From Flavobacterium sp. (GTDB lineage Bacteria > Bacteroidota > Bacteroidia > Flavobacteriales > Flavobacteriaceae): DNA of 64,000 bases. Below the pieces are notes generated by a model. It made no database searches. It saw only the letters and a program-made list of their open reading frames with translations, and was not told the DNA's origin. Position 1 is the stretch's first letter; every line of letters starts with the position of its first letter. This document shows, in pieces, positions 37,688 through 46,183 of this stretch. Location: NCBI GenBank assembly GCA_023259675.1, contig JALRGT010000002.1:1-64000 (forward strand), in the 5' to 3' direction. A program made the translations under genes and the position numbers.

Positions 37688-38530
37688 ATGACAAACAAGT
37701 ATCAGGTACGTTATGCAGCTTCTCCCCAAGATGTAAAAACGTACGACACCAAGCGCTTACGTGAAGAATTTTTGATTCAAAATTTAATGGAGCCAGACAC
37801 CATAAACTTGGTATACACTCATTATGATCGATACATCGCGGGTGGAGCTGTTCCAGTAAAATCCCCTTTGATTTTGAAAACTATAGAACCATTAAAATCG
37901 GACTATTTTTTAGAACGAAGAGAATTAGGAATCATTAATGTTGGAGGTAAAGGTTTTGTAACGGTAGACAGAACAAAATACGAATTGGCCTATAAAGAAG
38001 CCTTATATATCGGAAAAGAAAACAAGGAGGTCATCTTCAATAGTGATGATGCTGCCAATCCGGCTCAATTTTATTTAAATTCAGCTCCGGCCCACAAAGT
38101 ATTCCCAACTAAAAAAGTGAGTCAGCAAGATGCCGAAGTAGTTGAACTAGGTTCTGTGGAAACGGCCAATGCCCGCACCATCAGAAAACTGATTGTCAAT
38201 AGCGTGGTCGAAAGTTGTCAAGTACAAATGGGTATGACTGAATTAAAAACAGGAAGCGTTTGGAATACCATGCCTGCTCATGTGCATGACAGAAGAATGG
38301 AAGTTTATTTCTATTTTGAAGTTCCTGAAAACCAAGCGATATGCCATTTTATGGGTGAACCTCAGGAAACCAGACATATTTGGATGAACAATAACGAAGC
38401 TGTGATTTCTCCTCCTTGGTCAATCCATTCGGGTTCAGGAACCAGCAATTACACCTTTATTTGGGGTATGGCCGGAGAGAACTTAGACTACGGCGATATG
38501 GATCATTGTAAAATAACAGAATTAAAATAA
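37688..38530 (+). CDS. kduI: 5-keto-4-deoxyuronate isomerase KduI
   Basis: The 280-residue protein matches KduI along its length: RYAASPQDVKTYDTKRLREE at the N-terminus, RRELGIINVGGKG, and the metal-binding cupin motif MPAHVHDRRMEVYFYFEVPE (about 195-214) with the second His in PPWSIHSGSGTSNY (about 243). It converts 4-deoxy-5-keto uronate (DKI) into 3-deoxy-D-glycero-2,5-hexodiulosonate in the cytoplasm. kduD follows 18 bases later and catalyses the next step. The 2-keto-3-deoxygluconate kinase and aldolase that complete the pathway are not in this window. It is divergent from the DUF4861-BNR_4-GH105 genes that should supply its substrate. Confidence 0.96.
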   Translation: MTNKYQVRYAASPQDVKTYDTKRLREEFLIQNLMEPDTINLVYTHYDRYIAGGAVPVKSPLILKTIEPLKSDYFLERRELGIINVGGKGFVTVDRTKYELAYKEALYIGKENKEVIFNSDDAANPAQFYLNSAPAHKVFPTKKVSQQDAEVVELGSVETANARTIRKLIVNSVVESCQVQMGMTELKTGSVWNTMPAHVHDRRMEVYFYFEVPENQAICHFMGEPQETRHIWMNNNEAVISPPWSIHSGSGTSNYTFIWGMAGENLDYGDMDHCKITELK

Positions 38531-38548
38531 TCTTTAAATAATAATACT

Positions 38549-39343
38549 ATGTCAATAAATTTATTTGATTTAACTGGTAAAATTGCTCTGGTTACCGGTG
38601 GTGTTCACGGTTTAGGAATGTCAATTGCCAAAGGGCTTGGTAACGCAGGAGCTAAAATTGTGGTTAACGAACATTCTTCACAAGAAGCTATCGATAACGC
38701 TATTAAAGAATATCAATCGGTAGGAATCGAAGCTTACGGATATCTATTTGATGTTACTGATGATGCTGCCGTAAAAGCTTCCATTGAAAAAATTGAAAAA
38801 GAAGTTGGGCCAATTGATATTTTGGTAAATAACGCCGGAATTATCAAAAGAACACCAATTCTTGAAATGGAAACAGCCGATTTTGAAGCTGTTATCAAAG
38901 TAGATCTTATTGGACCATTTATCGTATCTAAATATGTTGCCAAAGGAATGGTCGAAAGACGTTCTGGAAAAATCATCAACATGTGTTCTATGATGAGTGA
39001 GTTGGGTAGAGATTCGGTTAGTGCTTATGCTGCTGCAAAAGGTGGATTAAAAATGCTTACTAAAAACATGGCTACAGAATGGGCCAAATTCAATGTACAA
39101 ACCAACGGAATTGGTCCAGGTTATTTTGCAACTAGCCAAACGGCTCCAATTCGAGTAAATGGACACCCTTTCAATGAATTCATCATCGGAAGAACTCCGG
39201 CAGGTCGTTGGGGAGATCCAGACGATTTACAAGGAGCGGCAATTTTCTTAAGTTCAAGAGCGAGTGACTTTGTTAATGGTCATATCGTTTATGTAGATGG
39301 TGGAATCCTTGCAACTATAGGAAAACCTTCTAATGAAATGTAA
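38549..39343 (+). CDS. kduD: 2-dehydro-3-deoxy-D-gluconate 5-dehydrogenase KduD (SDR)
   Basis: The 264-residue short-chain dehydrogenase has VTGGVHGLGMSIAKGLG (cofactor-binding, about 17-33), VNNAGI, the catalytic Ser region NMCSMMS and SAYAAAKGG with the Tyr-x-x-x-Lys pair (about 158-166). The KduD-type C-terminus includes GPGYFATSQTAPI, GRWGDPDDLQGAAIFLSS and VDGGILATIG. It reduces 3-deoxy-hexodiulosonate to 2-keto-3-deoxygluconate with NAD(P)H. It is co-transcribed with kduI and followed by a strong terminator. Family members can also act as gluconate 5-dehydrogenases, but the kduI neighbour supports this role. Confidence 0.93.
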   Translation: MSINLFDLTGKIALVTGGVHGLGMSIAKGLGNAGAKIVVNEHSSQEAIDNAIKEYQSVGIEAYGYLFDVTDDAAVKASIEKIEKEVGPIDILVNNAGIIKRTPILEMETADFEAVIKVDLIGPFIVSKYVAKGMVERRSGKIINMCSMMSELGRDSVSAYAAAKGGLKMLTKNMATEWAKFNVQTNGIGPGYFATSQTAPIRVNGHPFNEFIIGRTPAGRWGDPDDLQGAAIFLSSRASDFVNGHIVYVDGGILATIGKPSNEM

Positions 39344-39361
39344 AGATTAAATCAATTCCAT

Positions 39362-39387
39362 AAAAAAGGGGCATTGGCCCCTTTTTT
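39362..39387. terminator. Strong bidirectional rho-independent terminator
   Basis: A GGGGC/GCCCC stem with a four-base loop is flanked by A6 and T6 runs. It closes the kduI-kduD operon and the oppositely oriented DUF4252 gene. Confidence 0.92.
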
Positions 39388-39409
39388 ATACTTAAAATTA
39401 GAAAATATC

Positions 39410-39940
39410 CTAATTAGTCTTTTTAGACAGTTTCTTTAAATCTTCTCCGCCAGGGATTTTCATCTTGTCTGTTAATACCGAAAGTTCATTCAGATTAAAA
39501 TTACCGGTCAAAGACATTAAAACTGTTTCATTAGTTCGATTTGCTCCTTCGATAAACATTACTAATTCTTGTATTTGACTATCATTTCCGGCTGACTTAA
39601 CCGAAATTTTGACGTTTTTTCCACTATCATTAATTTGCATTAATTCATCTAAACCGGCAGATTTTACATATTTATCCGCTGTCACTTTCATATCAGAAGC
39701 TGTCCTTGAATTCGTTGTGGTAAATACTTTTAAATTATCTAACTTTTTGATAAGATTCATGTATTGTTGAGTCTCTTTATCCGAAGCATCAACTTTTACT
39801 TTACTCATCAATTCAAACATCTTTTTGTTGACCACAACTGATGTAATATCATCTTGTCCATTATATTTATCAAAGGCGGTTTGAGCATAAAAAGAGCTTG
39901 AAATTAATGCTGCAATCGTTACCATTATATATTTTTTCAT
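39410..39940 (-). CDS. DUF4252-domain exported protein
   Basis: The 176-residue protein has a signal peptide (ending SSSFYAQ, about residue 20) and a DUF4252 domain: FDKYNGQDDITSVVVNKKMF, LKVFTTTNSRTASDMK, ELVMFIEGANRTNETVLMSL and TGNFNLNELSVL. The function of this family is unknown; it is common in Bacteroidota, often near an ECF sigma factor and a small membrane protein. Here the 85-residue membrane protein lies 10 bases upstream, but no sigma factor is seen. Confidence 0.85.
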   Translation of the reverse strand: MKKYIMVTIAALISSSFYAQTAFDKYNGQDDITSVVVNKKMFELMSKVKVDASDKETQQYMNLIKKLDNLKVFTTTNSRTASDMKVTADKYVKSAGLDELMQINDSGKNVKISVKSAGNDSQIQELVMFIEGANRTNETVLMSLTGNFNLNELSVLTDKMKIPGGEDLKKLSKKTN

Positions 39941-39950
39941 CTTTATGGGT

Positions 39951-40208
39951 TTACTGTTTAAAAATTAAATTTTTAGAATTTTCATATTCTTGAATGTATA
40001 AAACATTTTCTATGCCAAAATTAATCTGTTGGGATAAAAGTAACACTGTTTTTTGGGTTTCCCTTAACGCAACTTCCGGATTATTATAGGTTCCTAAATC
40101 AGAACTTCCATTTTCATTACTAAAGAAATACCCCAATACAGCTCCAAATAGAACTATAAACAACAAAATAACGGCATACCAAACTACTTTATTTTTTCGA
40201 GATTCCAT
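39951..40208 (-). CDS. Small single-span membrane protein, unknown function
   Basis: The 85-residue protein has a basic N-terminus (MESRKNK), one transmembrane segment (about 8-28, VVWYAVILLFIVLFGAVLGY) and a C-terminal soluble tail (about 29-85) that begins with an N/S/G-rich stretch and continues as a polar helix. I recognise no domain. It starts upstream of the DUF4252 gene with 10 bases between, so the two are likely one unit. Inner-membrane location is predicted from the hydrophobic segment only. Confidence 0.7.
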   Translation of the reverse strand: MESRKNKVVWYAVILLFIVLFGAVLGYFFSNENGSSDLGTYNNPEVALRETQKTVLLLSQQINFGIENVLYIQEYENSKNLIFKQ

Positions 40209-40295
40209 AATAGCTTAAATTATTTTTGACATAAAAACCAAAAGAATAAAACTAAAGATAGTATTTTTACGTTCTTTAGTTCCCAAATATTTTTT

Positions 40296-41690
40296 ATGAA
40301 AGCTACAATAAAATACTTTACGGCAATACTTCTAACTGTTTTTATTTTTCAAAGTTGTCAAGACATTGACGATGTTGCTGCCCCAATACATATTGAAATT
40401 CAAGATTTTATTTGGAAAGGAATGAATAAATACTATTTATGGCAAGCAGATGTCCCCAATTTGGCCGACGACCGATTTGCATCACAAGCCCAACTCAACC
40501 TTTTTTTAAGAACGTACGATGTTCCAGAAGATTTGTTTGACGCACTAAGAGTAGACCCTTCTATAGATCGTTTTAGTTGGATTGTTAATGATTATGTGAC
40601 TCTGGAACAATCTTTTCAAGGAACTTCAAAAAACAACGGAATCGATTTTGGATTAAGTTACAAACCTGGAAGCTCCACAGAAATTTTTGGCTGGGTGCGT
40701 TATATAATTCCCAATTCAGATGCATCCACCAAGAATATTAAGCGAGGAGATTTTTTTTATGGTGTGAATGGAACCCAGCTTACACTTGATAATTATCAAT
40801 CTTTATTATATGGGGCAAATGAAAATTACACGTTGAATATGGCTGATTACGATGGTACTTCATTGGTTTCTAACGGAACATCTGTAACAGTAACCAAAAC
40901 AGTTTTAAACGAAAATCCTATATTTATAAACAAAGTAATCGATAAAGGAGCCCATAAAATTGGTTATCTAATGTATAATGGTTTTTATTCTGATTATGAC
41001 ACCGACTTAAATAATGCTTTTGGTTCCCTAAAAACACAAGGCATTACCGATCTAGTTCTAGACTTGCGCTATAATGGAGGTGGGTCTGTTCTTACTGCAA
41101 CCCGATTGGCGAGTATGATTACTGGGCAATTTACAGGTGATTTGTTTGCAAAATTAAATTACAACAGCAAACTTAGTGCAAATAATACTAATTACCTTTT
41201 TACCAACAAAATAGGAAGTGCCGGGTTGAATAGTCTTAACTTAACTACTGTTTATGTTTTAACAACCAAAAGTACTGCTTCGGCAAGTGAACTTATCATA
41301 AACGGACTCCATCCTTATATCAACGCGGTACAAATAGGCGATTATACTTATGGCAAAAATGTTGCGTCAAGAACTTTATATGACTCTCCCGATTTTTCGG
41401 CAAACAAACGAAATCCAAACCACCGTTATGCCATGCAACCTATAATTGCTAATGTAATAAATTCGGTTGGTTTTGGAGATTATACAAGTGGTCTTACTCC
41501 TACTTATGAGTTGAAAGAATATTTGAGCACATTAGGTGTACTTGGAGAAGAAACCGAACCATTATTAAGTACGGCAATAGGAAAAATAACCGGTACGGCT
41601 AAAATGGTAAAAGAGAATAAAGGAGTTAAATTTAAATATTTAACCGATTCGAAAACAATTTTTGGACAAAATGAAATGCATATTGAATAA
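40296..41690 (+). CDS. S41-family peptidase lipoprotein (C-terminal processing protease-like)
   Basis: The 464-residue lipoprotein (FIFQSCQDIDD, Cys near 21) has a cap/PDZ-like region (about 100-210, including IDFGLSYKPGSSTEIFGWVR) and an S41 peptidase core. DLVLDLRYNGGGSVLTATRL is near 250-270, and TTKSTASASELIINGL near 323-338 carries the nucleophile Ser; the general base Lys is likely in DYTYGKNVAS (about 350). It would act in the periplasm or at the surface on protein tails; its substrate is unknown. It is followed by the amidase gene on the same strand after 86 bases. Confidence 0.88.
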   Translation: MKATIKYFTAILLTVFIFQSCQDIDDVAAPIHIEIQDFIWKGMNKYYLWQADVPNLADDRFASQAQLNLFLRTYDVPEDLFDALRVDPSIDRFSWIVNDYVTLEQSFQGTSKNNGIDFGLSYKPGSSTEIFGWVRYIIPNSDASTKNIKRGDFFYGVNGTQLTLDNYQSLLYGANENYTLNMADYDGTSLVSNGTSVTVTKTVLNENPIFINKVIDKGAHKIGYLMYNGFYSDYDTDLNNAFGSLKTQGITDLVLDLRYNGGGSVLTATRLASMITGQFTGDLFAKLNYNSKLSANNTNYLFTNKIGSAGLNSLNLTTVYVLTTKSTASASELIINGLHPYINAVQIGDYTYGKNVASRTLYDSPDFSANKRNPNHRYAMQPIIANVINSVGFGDYTSGLTPTYELKEYLSTLGVLGEETEPLLSTAIGKITGTAKMVKENKGVKFKYLTDSKTIFGQNEMHIE

Positions 41691-41776
41691 TTACATTAAA
41701 AAAATCATTACTTTAGCCCTTCGCAATAATTTGACTTTTAAATAGTTATACATTACCAACACTAAATTGGATAGAT

Positions 41777-42391
41777 ATGAAAAAAACAGCTAGATTATTT
41801 TTGATACTGATTTCTTTAACTTGTTTTGCCTTTATTAGTCCATCCAATAAAGTAAAAAAACAAATCAATGTAGTCATTGATGCCGGACATGGCGGATATG
41901 ATTTAGGATCTCAAGCAAATGATGTTACCGAAAAACAAATCATAGAACAGATTATTACTAAGATTCAGAACTTGAATAAAAACAAAAATGTGATACTTCA
42001 TTACACCCGTTCCGAAGACAAGTTTATTCCCCTAAAAGATCGTACAGATTTTATAAATACCATAAAACCGGATTTGGTTATATCACTACACGTTAATGCG
42101 AGTAAAAACCCTGATAATTCAGGACTAGAATTTTATGTTTCTAAGGAATCAAAGTCCTATGAAAAATCGAATATAATTGCTGAAAAATTACAAACTAAAT
42201 TTGCAACAAGTAATTGGAAAGTGAGCGAAATAAAAAACGCTAATTTTTTTATTTTAAAGGTATCAGAAGTTCCTGCAGTATTAATGGAAATTGGTTATTT
42301 AACCAATAAAAATGACAAAAAAATGCTTGAAGATGGTAAGGAACAAAATGAAATTGCAAAAAAAATCATTAACTGTATCGCTGAATTGTAA
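41777..42391 (+). CDS. N-acetylmuramoyl-L-alanine amidase (Amidase_3)
   Basis: The 204-residue protein has a signal peptide (about 1-20) and a zinc amidase domain. VVIDAGHGGYDLGSQAND (about 32-49) gives the first zinc His, the TEKQ segment likely the Glu, LVISLHVNAS (about 104-113) the second His, and PAVLMEIGYLTN (about 169-180) the catalytic Glu. It cleaves the lactyl-peptide bond of peptidoglycan in the periplasm. At 204 residues it is the minimal catalytic domain without AMIN or LysM modules. A terminator follows at once. Confidence 0.92.
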   Translation: MKKTARLFLILISLTCFAFISPSNKVKKQINVVIDAGHGGYDLGSQANDVTEKQIIEQIITKIQNLNKNKNVILHYTRSEDKFIPLKDRTDFINTIKPDLVISLHVNASKNPDNSGLEFYVSKESKSYEKSNIIAEKLQTKFATSNWKVSEIKNANFFILKVSEVPAVLMEIGYLTNKNDKKMLEDGKEQNEIAKKIINCIAEL

Positions 42392-42410
42392 TAACGTAGA
42401 ACAATAAAAT

Positions 42411-42444
42411 AAAATAGGCTTCCAATTTTGGAAGCCTATTTTGT
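42411..42444. terminator. Bidirectional rho-independent terminator
   Basis: AATAGGCTTCCAA pairs with TTGGAAGCCTATT around a short T-rich loop, with T-runs on the plus strand and A/T-rich sequence on the other side. It lies between the convergent amidase and btuB-like genes and can end both. Confidence 0.88.
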
Positions 42445-42463
42445 TTTATTGAGAGTTTAAATA

Positions 42464-44392
42464 TTAAAAAACAACATTCAAACCTACTTTTAAATTTCGG
42501 CCTCTGGTACTAAAACCTCTTGCCTCTACAAAATTCTTATCAAGAATATTATCTGCCGCGACAAAAATATTCATCCTTTTTTTGATTAATTCATAACGAA
42601 CATTAGCATTAACCAATTGATAATCTTTTAAAATCTCAGAATTCAATACCGGATTATAAGTTGGAGCTGGATAGGTAGTATATTCTAAATACCGGTCAGA
42701 AACAAACTGATAAGTAGCACTAAAACCTAACCGTGGAGTCGCCAGAACATCAATACCTGCATTTACTTTATGTTTTGGATTTAATATACGGGATTGTCTT
42801 TCTAATTCGGAAAAGGTATAATTTGCATTAAAATTAACCTTATCATTTAAAGTATAGACAACCATTGTTTCTATCCCTTTTGCCTTATTAAGACCATTTA
42901 CATTAAAATACTTAGAAGTCATTAGGTCAAATCCAATAGCATCTATTTCTTCCCTTAAAAAAACGACAGAAGTTAACGTTAGTTTTTTATTAAGCAGACC
43001 AGCTTCAAAACCCAGTTCAATGGTACGATCTTTTTCAGGAGACAAATTCAAATCCCCATATGGAGAATACAATTGGTATAAACTTGGAGCCACAAAAGCG
43101 GTGCTATAAGAAGCCAACATTTTCAATGGCAAATTAGCGAATGCATAGGAAGGATTTACATTAAAAACCCAATTATTGCCATACTTACTGTGCATGTTAA
43201 AACGGGCACCAGCATTAAAATTAAACCCAAAATCTGAATTATAAACAGCCGTTACATAGGGATCAATCATGTTGAATTTTGCCAATTCTTTGGTAATTTG
43301 ACTATAATCACTTTTATTGGACATTTCGTGAAATTGGAATTGAGCCCCTGTAACTAAAAACAATTGAGTCGCAATTTTATATTTATTAAATGCATCTGCA
43401 TTTATACTTCTTGATTTGTAATACGAAAAGCTTCCGTAATTAAAAATCGATCTATCAATCAAATTGGCACTGGAGTTAACCACAAATTCCCCACTGTCAT
43501 ATTTGTATTTCGGAGAAAAACCTACTCTATACTGCTCAGAAGTAGAAAAGTTTTCAAGGTTATCTGCAAATGAACCCGAATCAAAATCATTTTTATACCT
43601 GTCAAAATTAGCAAAGAAGTCTAAAATCCACTTTTTAGTTGGAGTAAAACCTATTTTTACCAATGAATTAACTCTAGAAAAGTGATCATCCTCAAAAGTA
43701 TCATTCTCATTTTCTGGTCTAGCTTCAGAAATACCTTTTGTTTCTGTAATATTCAAAGAGGTAAAATAATTGATTTTTTCTTTTTTGCCACTAAAAGAAA
43801 AGCCTTGATTAAAATCCTGAAGGCTATAATCATTTTTATTTGCATCCTTTTGTGTACCCATATTCACATACACATTACCTGCAAGATCCTTATCGTCTGC
43901 TTTCTTTAACGTAATATTGATTACCCCGGTAGCAGCTCCGGAACCATACAATGTACTTGCTGCTCCTTTCATGATTTCGATACTTTGAACTTGCTCAACG
44001 GGAAGTAATCGCAAATCATAAGATAAACTAATGCCTGATGCATCAGTCACAGGAACTCCGTCAATCAAAATTAAAACTTGATGCGCTCGGCCTCCTCTAA
44101 TGTAAAGCCCTAAATCCTTACCGTTACGGCTCTGGTTACCGTTGATTTCAACTCCGGCAACAGTACTCAAAACAGCAGCTAGGGATTGCCCTTGCTTTTT
44201 CTTTAAATCTTCTGCAGTAATTTTTACAATTACTTTACCGGATTTTTCTTTTGGCAAGGCAAATTTAGAATCTGAAATTACAACTTCATTCAACTCATTT
44301 TGAGCCGGAAAAATGATTCCTTTTTGTTGTGCAAAAGCACCAACACTCATCAATACGCACAACGTACTGATACGAACGATTTTCTTGTTCAT
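42464..44392 (-). CDS. btuB: BtuB-type TonB-dependent cobalamin receptor
   Basis: I chose the ATG at 44392 because it starts a proper signal peptide (MNKKIVRISTLCVLMSVGAF) rather than the one 27 bases upstream. The 642-residue product has a TonB-box-like ELNEVVIS, a plug domain (VAGVEINGNQSRNGKDLGLY, IRGGRAHQVLILIDGVPV, GSGAATGVINITLKK) and a barrel ending RNLKVGLNVVF. The cobalamin riboswitch immediately upstream and the cobalamin gene cluster beyond it support vitamin B12 or cobinamide as the ligand. Without them it would be called only a TonB-dependent receptor. Its length is typical for BtuB-like receptors. Confidence 0.9.
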   Translation of the reverse strand: MNKKIVRISTLCVLMSVGAFAQQKGIIFPAQNELNEVVISDSKFALPKEKSGKVIVKITAEDLKKKQGQSLAAVLSTVAGVEINGNQSRNGKDLGLYIRGGRAHQVLILIDGVPVTDASGISLSYDLRLLPVEQVQSIEIMKGAASTLYGSGAATGVINITLKKADDKDLAGNVYVNMGTQKDANKNDYSLQDFNQGFSFSGKKEKINYFTSLNITETKGISEARPENENDTFEDDHFSRVNSLVKIGFTPTKKWILDFFANFDRYKNDFDSGSFADNLENFSTSEQYRVGFSPKYKYDSGEFVVNSSANLIDRSIFNYGSFSYYKSRSINADAFNKYKIATQLFLVTGAQFQFHEMSNKSDYSQITKELAKFNMIDPYVTAVYNSDFGFNFNAGARFNMHSKYGNNWVFNVNPSYAFANLPLKMLASYSTAFVAPSLYQLYSPYGDLNLSPEKDRTIELGFEAGLLNKKLTLTSVVFLREEIDAIGFDLMTSKYFNVNGLNKAKGIETMVVYTLNDKVNFNANYTFSELERQSRILNPKHKVNAGIDVLATPRLGFSATYQFVSDRYLEYTTYPAPTYNPVLNSEILKDYQLVNANVRYELIKKRMNIFVAADNILDKNFVEARGFSTRGRNLKVGLNVVF

Positions 44393-44499
44393 TTTAATAA
44401 AAACAATTAATAACAGCAATGCCGTTACATGATTAAAAATGGGAGAAAAGCATAGAATGACCCATACCCAAACCTTTTTTCCCGAAAGTTTGATACTCG

Positions 44500-44684
44500 A
44501 TGTATTAGGCAGGTCTCCTGGCTTGCGTCTTGTTGTTCACCTTCTCATCCCGACACATCGGGACAATGGTTTTGTAGATAACAACAAGCTTTCTAGCTTA
44601 CAGTTGCGGGTACAGCTTAGGTTTTGAACCTAATTCCCTTTTAATGCTGATTTGTAAAAAACAAAACAGCAACCTCAATACGGC
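44500..44684 (-). promoter_or_regulatory. Cobalamin (AdoCbl) riboswitch
   Basis: On the minus strand the conserved cobalamin-aptamer pieces occur in order: GAGGTTGCTGTTTTG, AAAAGGGAATTAGGTT, GCTGTACCCGCAACTGTAAG (the B12-box region) and GCCAGGAGACCTGCCTAATA. Between them a peripheral hairpin with CCCGATGTGTCGGG is seen. The element lies in the leader of the btuB-like gene, about 108 bases before its start, and should turn expression off when B12 is plentiful. No second copy was found upstream of the cob or btuF genes. Confidence 0.95.
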
Positions 44685-44686
44685 GG

Positions 44687-44719
44687 CAAAGATAAAACTA
44701 AATTCAGCAAAAAATCAAA
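44687..44719 (-). promoter_or_regulatory. Promoter of the btuB riboswitch transcript
   Basis: On the minus strand a perfect -7 box TATCTTTG (44687-44694) is preceded by TTTG (44716-44719) with a 21-base spacer, the Bacteroidota primary sigma pattern. Transcription would begin just before the aptamer's first conserved bases. Confidence 0.65.
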
Positions 44720-44786
44720 TTTGTGGAAACTATTCCAAATAGATTTAAACAAAATGCATGGCTTCAACTATTTATCGTGCTTAAAG

Positions 44787-45311
44787 TTAGATTTCAATTT
44801 TAATGACCTGACCAAAATCGACTTTATTTTGAAAGGCTTCTTGCAATGGTAATGCAGCTATCATGCATAAAATACTTCTTATCACTCCTGCATGGGTGAC
44901 AATAACGATCGGTGTATTCTGTTTTTTTGAAATTTCATTTTTAAAAAAATCATTCACCCGATGATGTAAATCAACAAAAGATTCCCCGTTAGGAACGGCC
45001 ACATTGACAAAATCATTCATCCAAGGGGTGAAATCATCTGTTGGAATAGCGTCCCAAGACTTCATTTCCCAATCACCGAAATCCATTTCCATCAAACGGG
45101 AATCCGTTTTGATTGAAGTTTCAGATAAATGACGGGCCAGTTCCACACAACGAATCAATGGACTGGAATACACTTTGGCTTCATCTGGAATTTGGGATTT
45201 TATACCTTCAAATTGTTCCAGATAAGGTTCTAGTAGGGCAACGTCTGATTGTCCGTAGCAAATCCCTTTTGCGCAAATCGTCTCGGTATGACGTACTAAA
45301 TAAACCTCCAT
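44787..45311 (-). CDS. cobC: Alpha-ribazole phosphatase CobC (histidine phosphatase family)
   Basis: The 174-residue protein has the phosphoglycerate-mutase-like motif VRHTET (about 5-10) with the phosphoacceptor His, YSSPLIRCVELA (about 48-59) and IVIVTHAGVIRSI (about 134-146) with the second His. MEMDFGDWEMKSWD is typical of the cobalamin branch. It would remove the phosphate from alpha-ribazole-5'-phosphate or adenosylcobalamin-5'-phosphate in nucleotide loop assembly. Its start overlaps the end of cobS by 16 bases, supporting the role and co-translation. Confidence 0.9.
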   Translation of the reverse strand: MEVYLVRHTETICAKGICYGQSDVALLEPYLEQFEGIKSQIPDEAKVYSSPLIRCVELARHLSETSIKTDSRLMEMDFGDWEMKSWDAIPTDDFTPWMNDFVNVAVPNGESFVDLHHRVNDFFKNEISKKQNTPIVIVTHAGVIRSILCMIAALPLQEAFQNKVDFGQVIKIEI

Positions 45312-46081
45312 AAAGCAATTACTGATATATAAAAAACTACTTCACAAACTTGTTGAGTTGCCCCCAGACAATCCCCTGTATAGCCGTCAATCCATTTTTG
45401 AAAATAACGGGCCAAAAAAAATCGGGCTACAAAAACAGGAATCAATGCCAAAAGCAGTTGCCATTGAAAAAAAGCCAACATAAAAAGTGGTATTAATCCA
45501 AAAAAGAAAGCCCCAAACACTTCTCGCCAGGTATACTTTTGTGCTATAGGTTTGCTTTTACTGGTCGCGTCTTCCCTTGAATATTCATGGGTAAAAACAA
45601 TGGAAACCGCTGCCAAACGACTTATGGAATGTGCTGTAACAAACAACATTAAAACGATAATTTCAGCACCATCTGTTCGACCAATTAATTGATTCAAACC
45701 TTGAAACTTTAACATAAACAACAACACTAAACCAATGGCTCCATAGGCACCGATGGCGCTGTCTTTCATAATCAACAAGATCTTTTCTTTGGTCCATCCG
45801 CCGCCAAAACCATCACAGACATCGGCAAAACCATCTTCGTGAAAAGCCCCTGTAGTGAGAATTCCTGCAATCATAGAAAGAATAATCGCTATTTCTGGTG
45901 TAAAAAGCAAAAAAGAAAGAGAATAGACAGCATAGCCAATACCCCCTACAATCCAACCAATCAAAGGAAAATATCGGGAAGCTTTGTTTAAATAATCCGG
46001 ATTGTGGTCGATGTTTTTGGGACACGGAATCCGGGTATAAAACATCAATGCCGTAAAAAATATATGTAGTTCTTTTTTCAT
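45296..46081 (-). CDS. cobS: Adenosylcobinamide-GDP ribazoletransferase CobS
   Basis: The 261-residue membrane protein has the CobS signature TGAFHEDGFADVCDGFGGG (about 87-105), then MKDSAIGAYGAIGLVLLFML and the DCLGATQQVCEVVFYIS block near the C-terminus, with about six to seven hydrophobic segments. It joins alpha-ribazole (phosphate) to adenosylcobinamide-GDP in the inner membrane, the last step of cobalamin assembly. It overlaps cobC and follows bluB-cobT after 102 bases, the gap holding a CGCAGAT repeat. Length is normal for the family. Confidence 0.95.
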   Translation of the reverse strand: MKKELHIFFTALMFYTRIPCPKNIDHNPDYLNKASRYFPLIGWIVGGIGYAVYSLSFLLFTPEIAIILSMIAGILTTGAFHEDGFADVCDGFGGGWTKEKILLIMKDSAIGAYGAIGLVLLFMLKFQGLNQLIGRTDGAEIIVLMLFVTAHSISRLAAVSIVFTHEYSREDATSKSKPIAQKYTWREVFGAFFFGLIPLFMLAFFQWQLLLALIPVFVARFFLARYFQKWIDGYTGDCLGATQQVCEVVFYISVIALWRFI

Positions 46082-46090
46082 CTTGAATGG

Positions 46091-46136
46091 AACGCAGATA
46101 AAACCGATGCAAGCAACGCAGATTATCGCAGATTTT
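46091..46136. repeat. Short CGCAGAT repeat element
   Basis: CGCAGAT occurs three times in 41 bases (46093, 46117, 46127), interspersed with AACCGATGC. Similar AACGCAGATT-type intergenic repeats occur in other flavobacterial genomes as I recall. It sits between bluB-cobT and cobS; its effect on the transcript is unknown. Confidence 0.45.
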
Positions 46137-46183
46137 TTTTATTTGTTAAAGTAATGATTCTATAAACGGCAACTGAAACCGGA

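Noticed and set aside
40262..40269. TATTTTTA as -7 box of the S41 peptidase gene
   Set aside because: The nearest TTTG is 33 bases upstream, too far for the normal spacing.
45813..46112. Open frame of 99 codons overlapping cobS on the same strand
   Set aside because: It lies in a different frame of the well-conserved cobS gene, is Phe/Cys/Tyr-rich and resembles no family.
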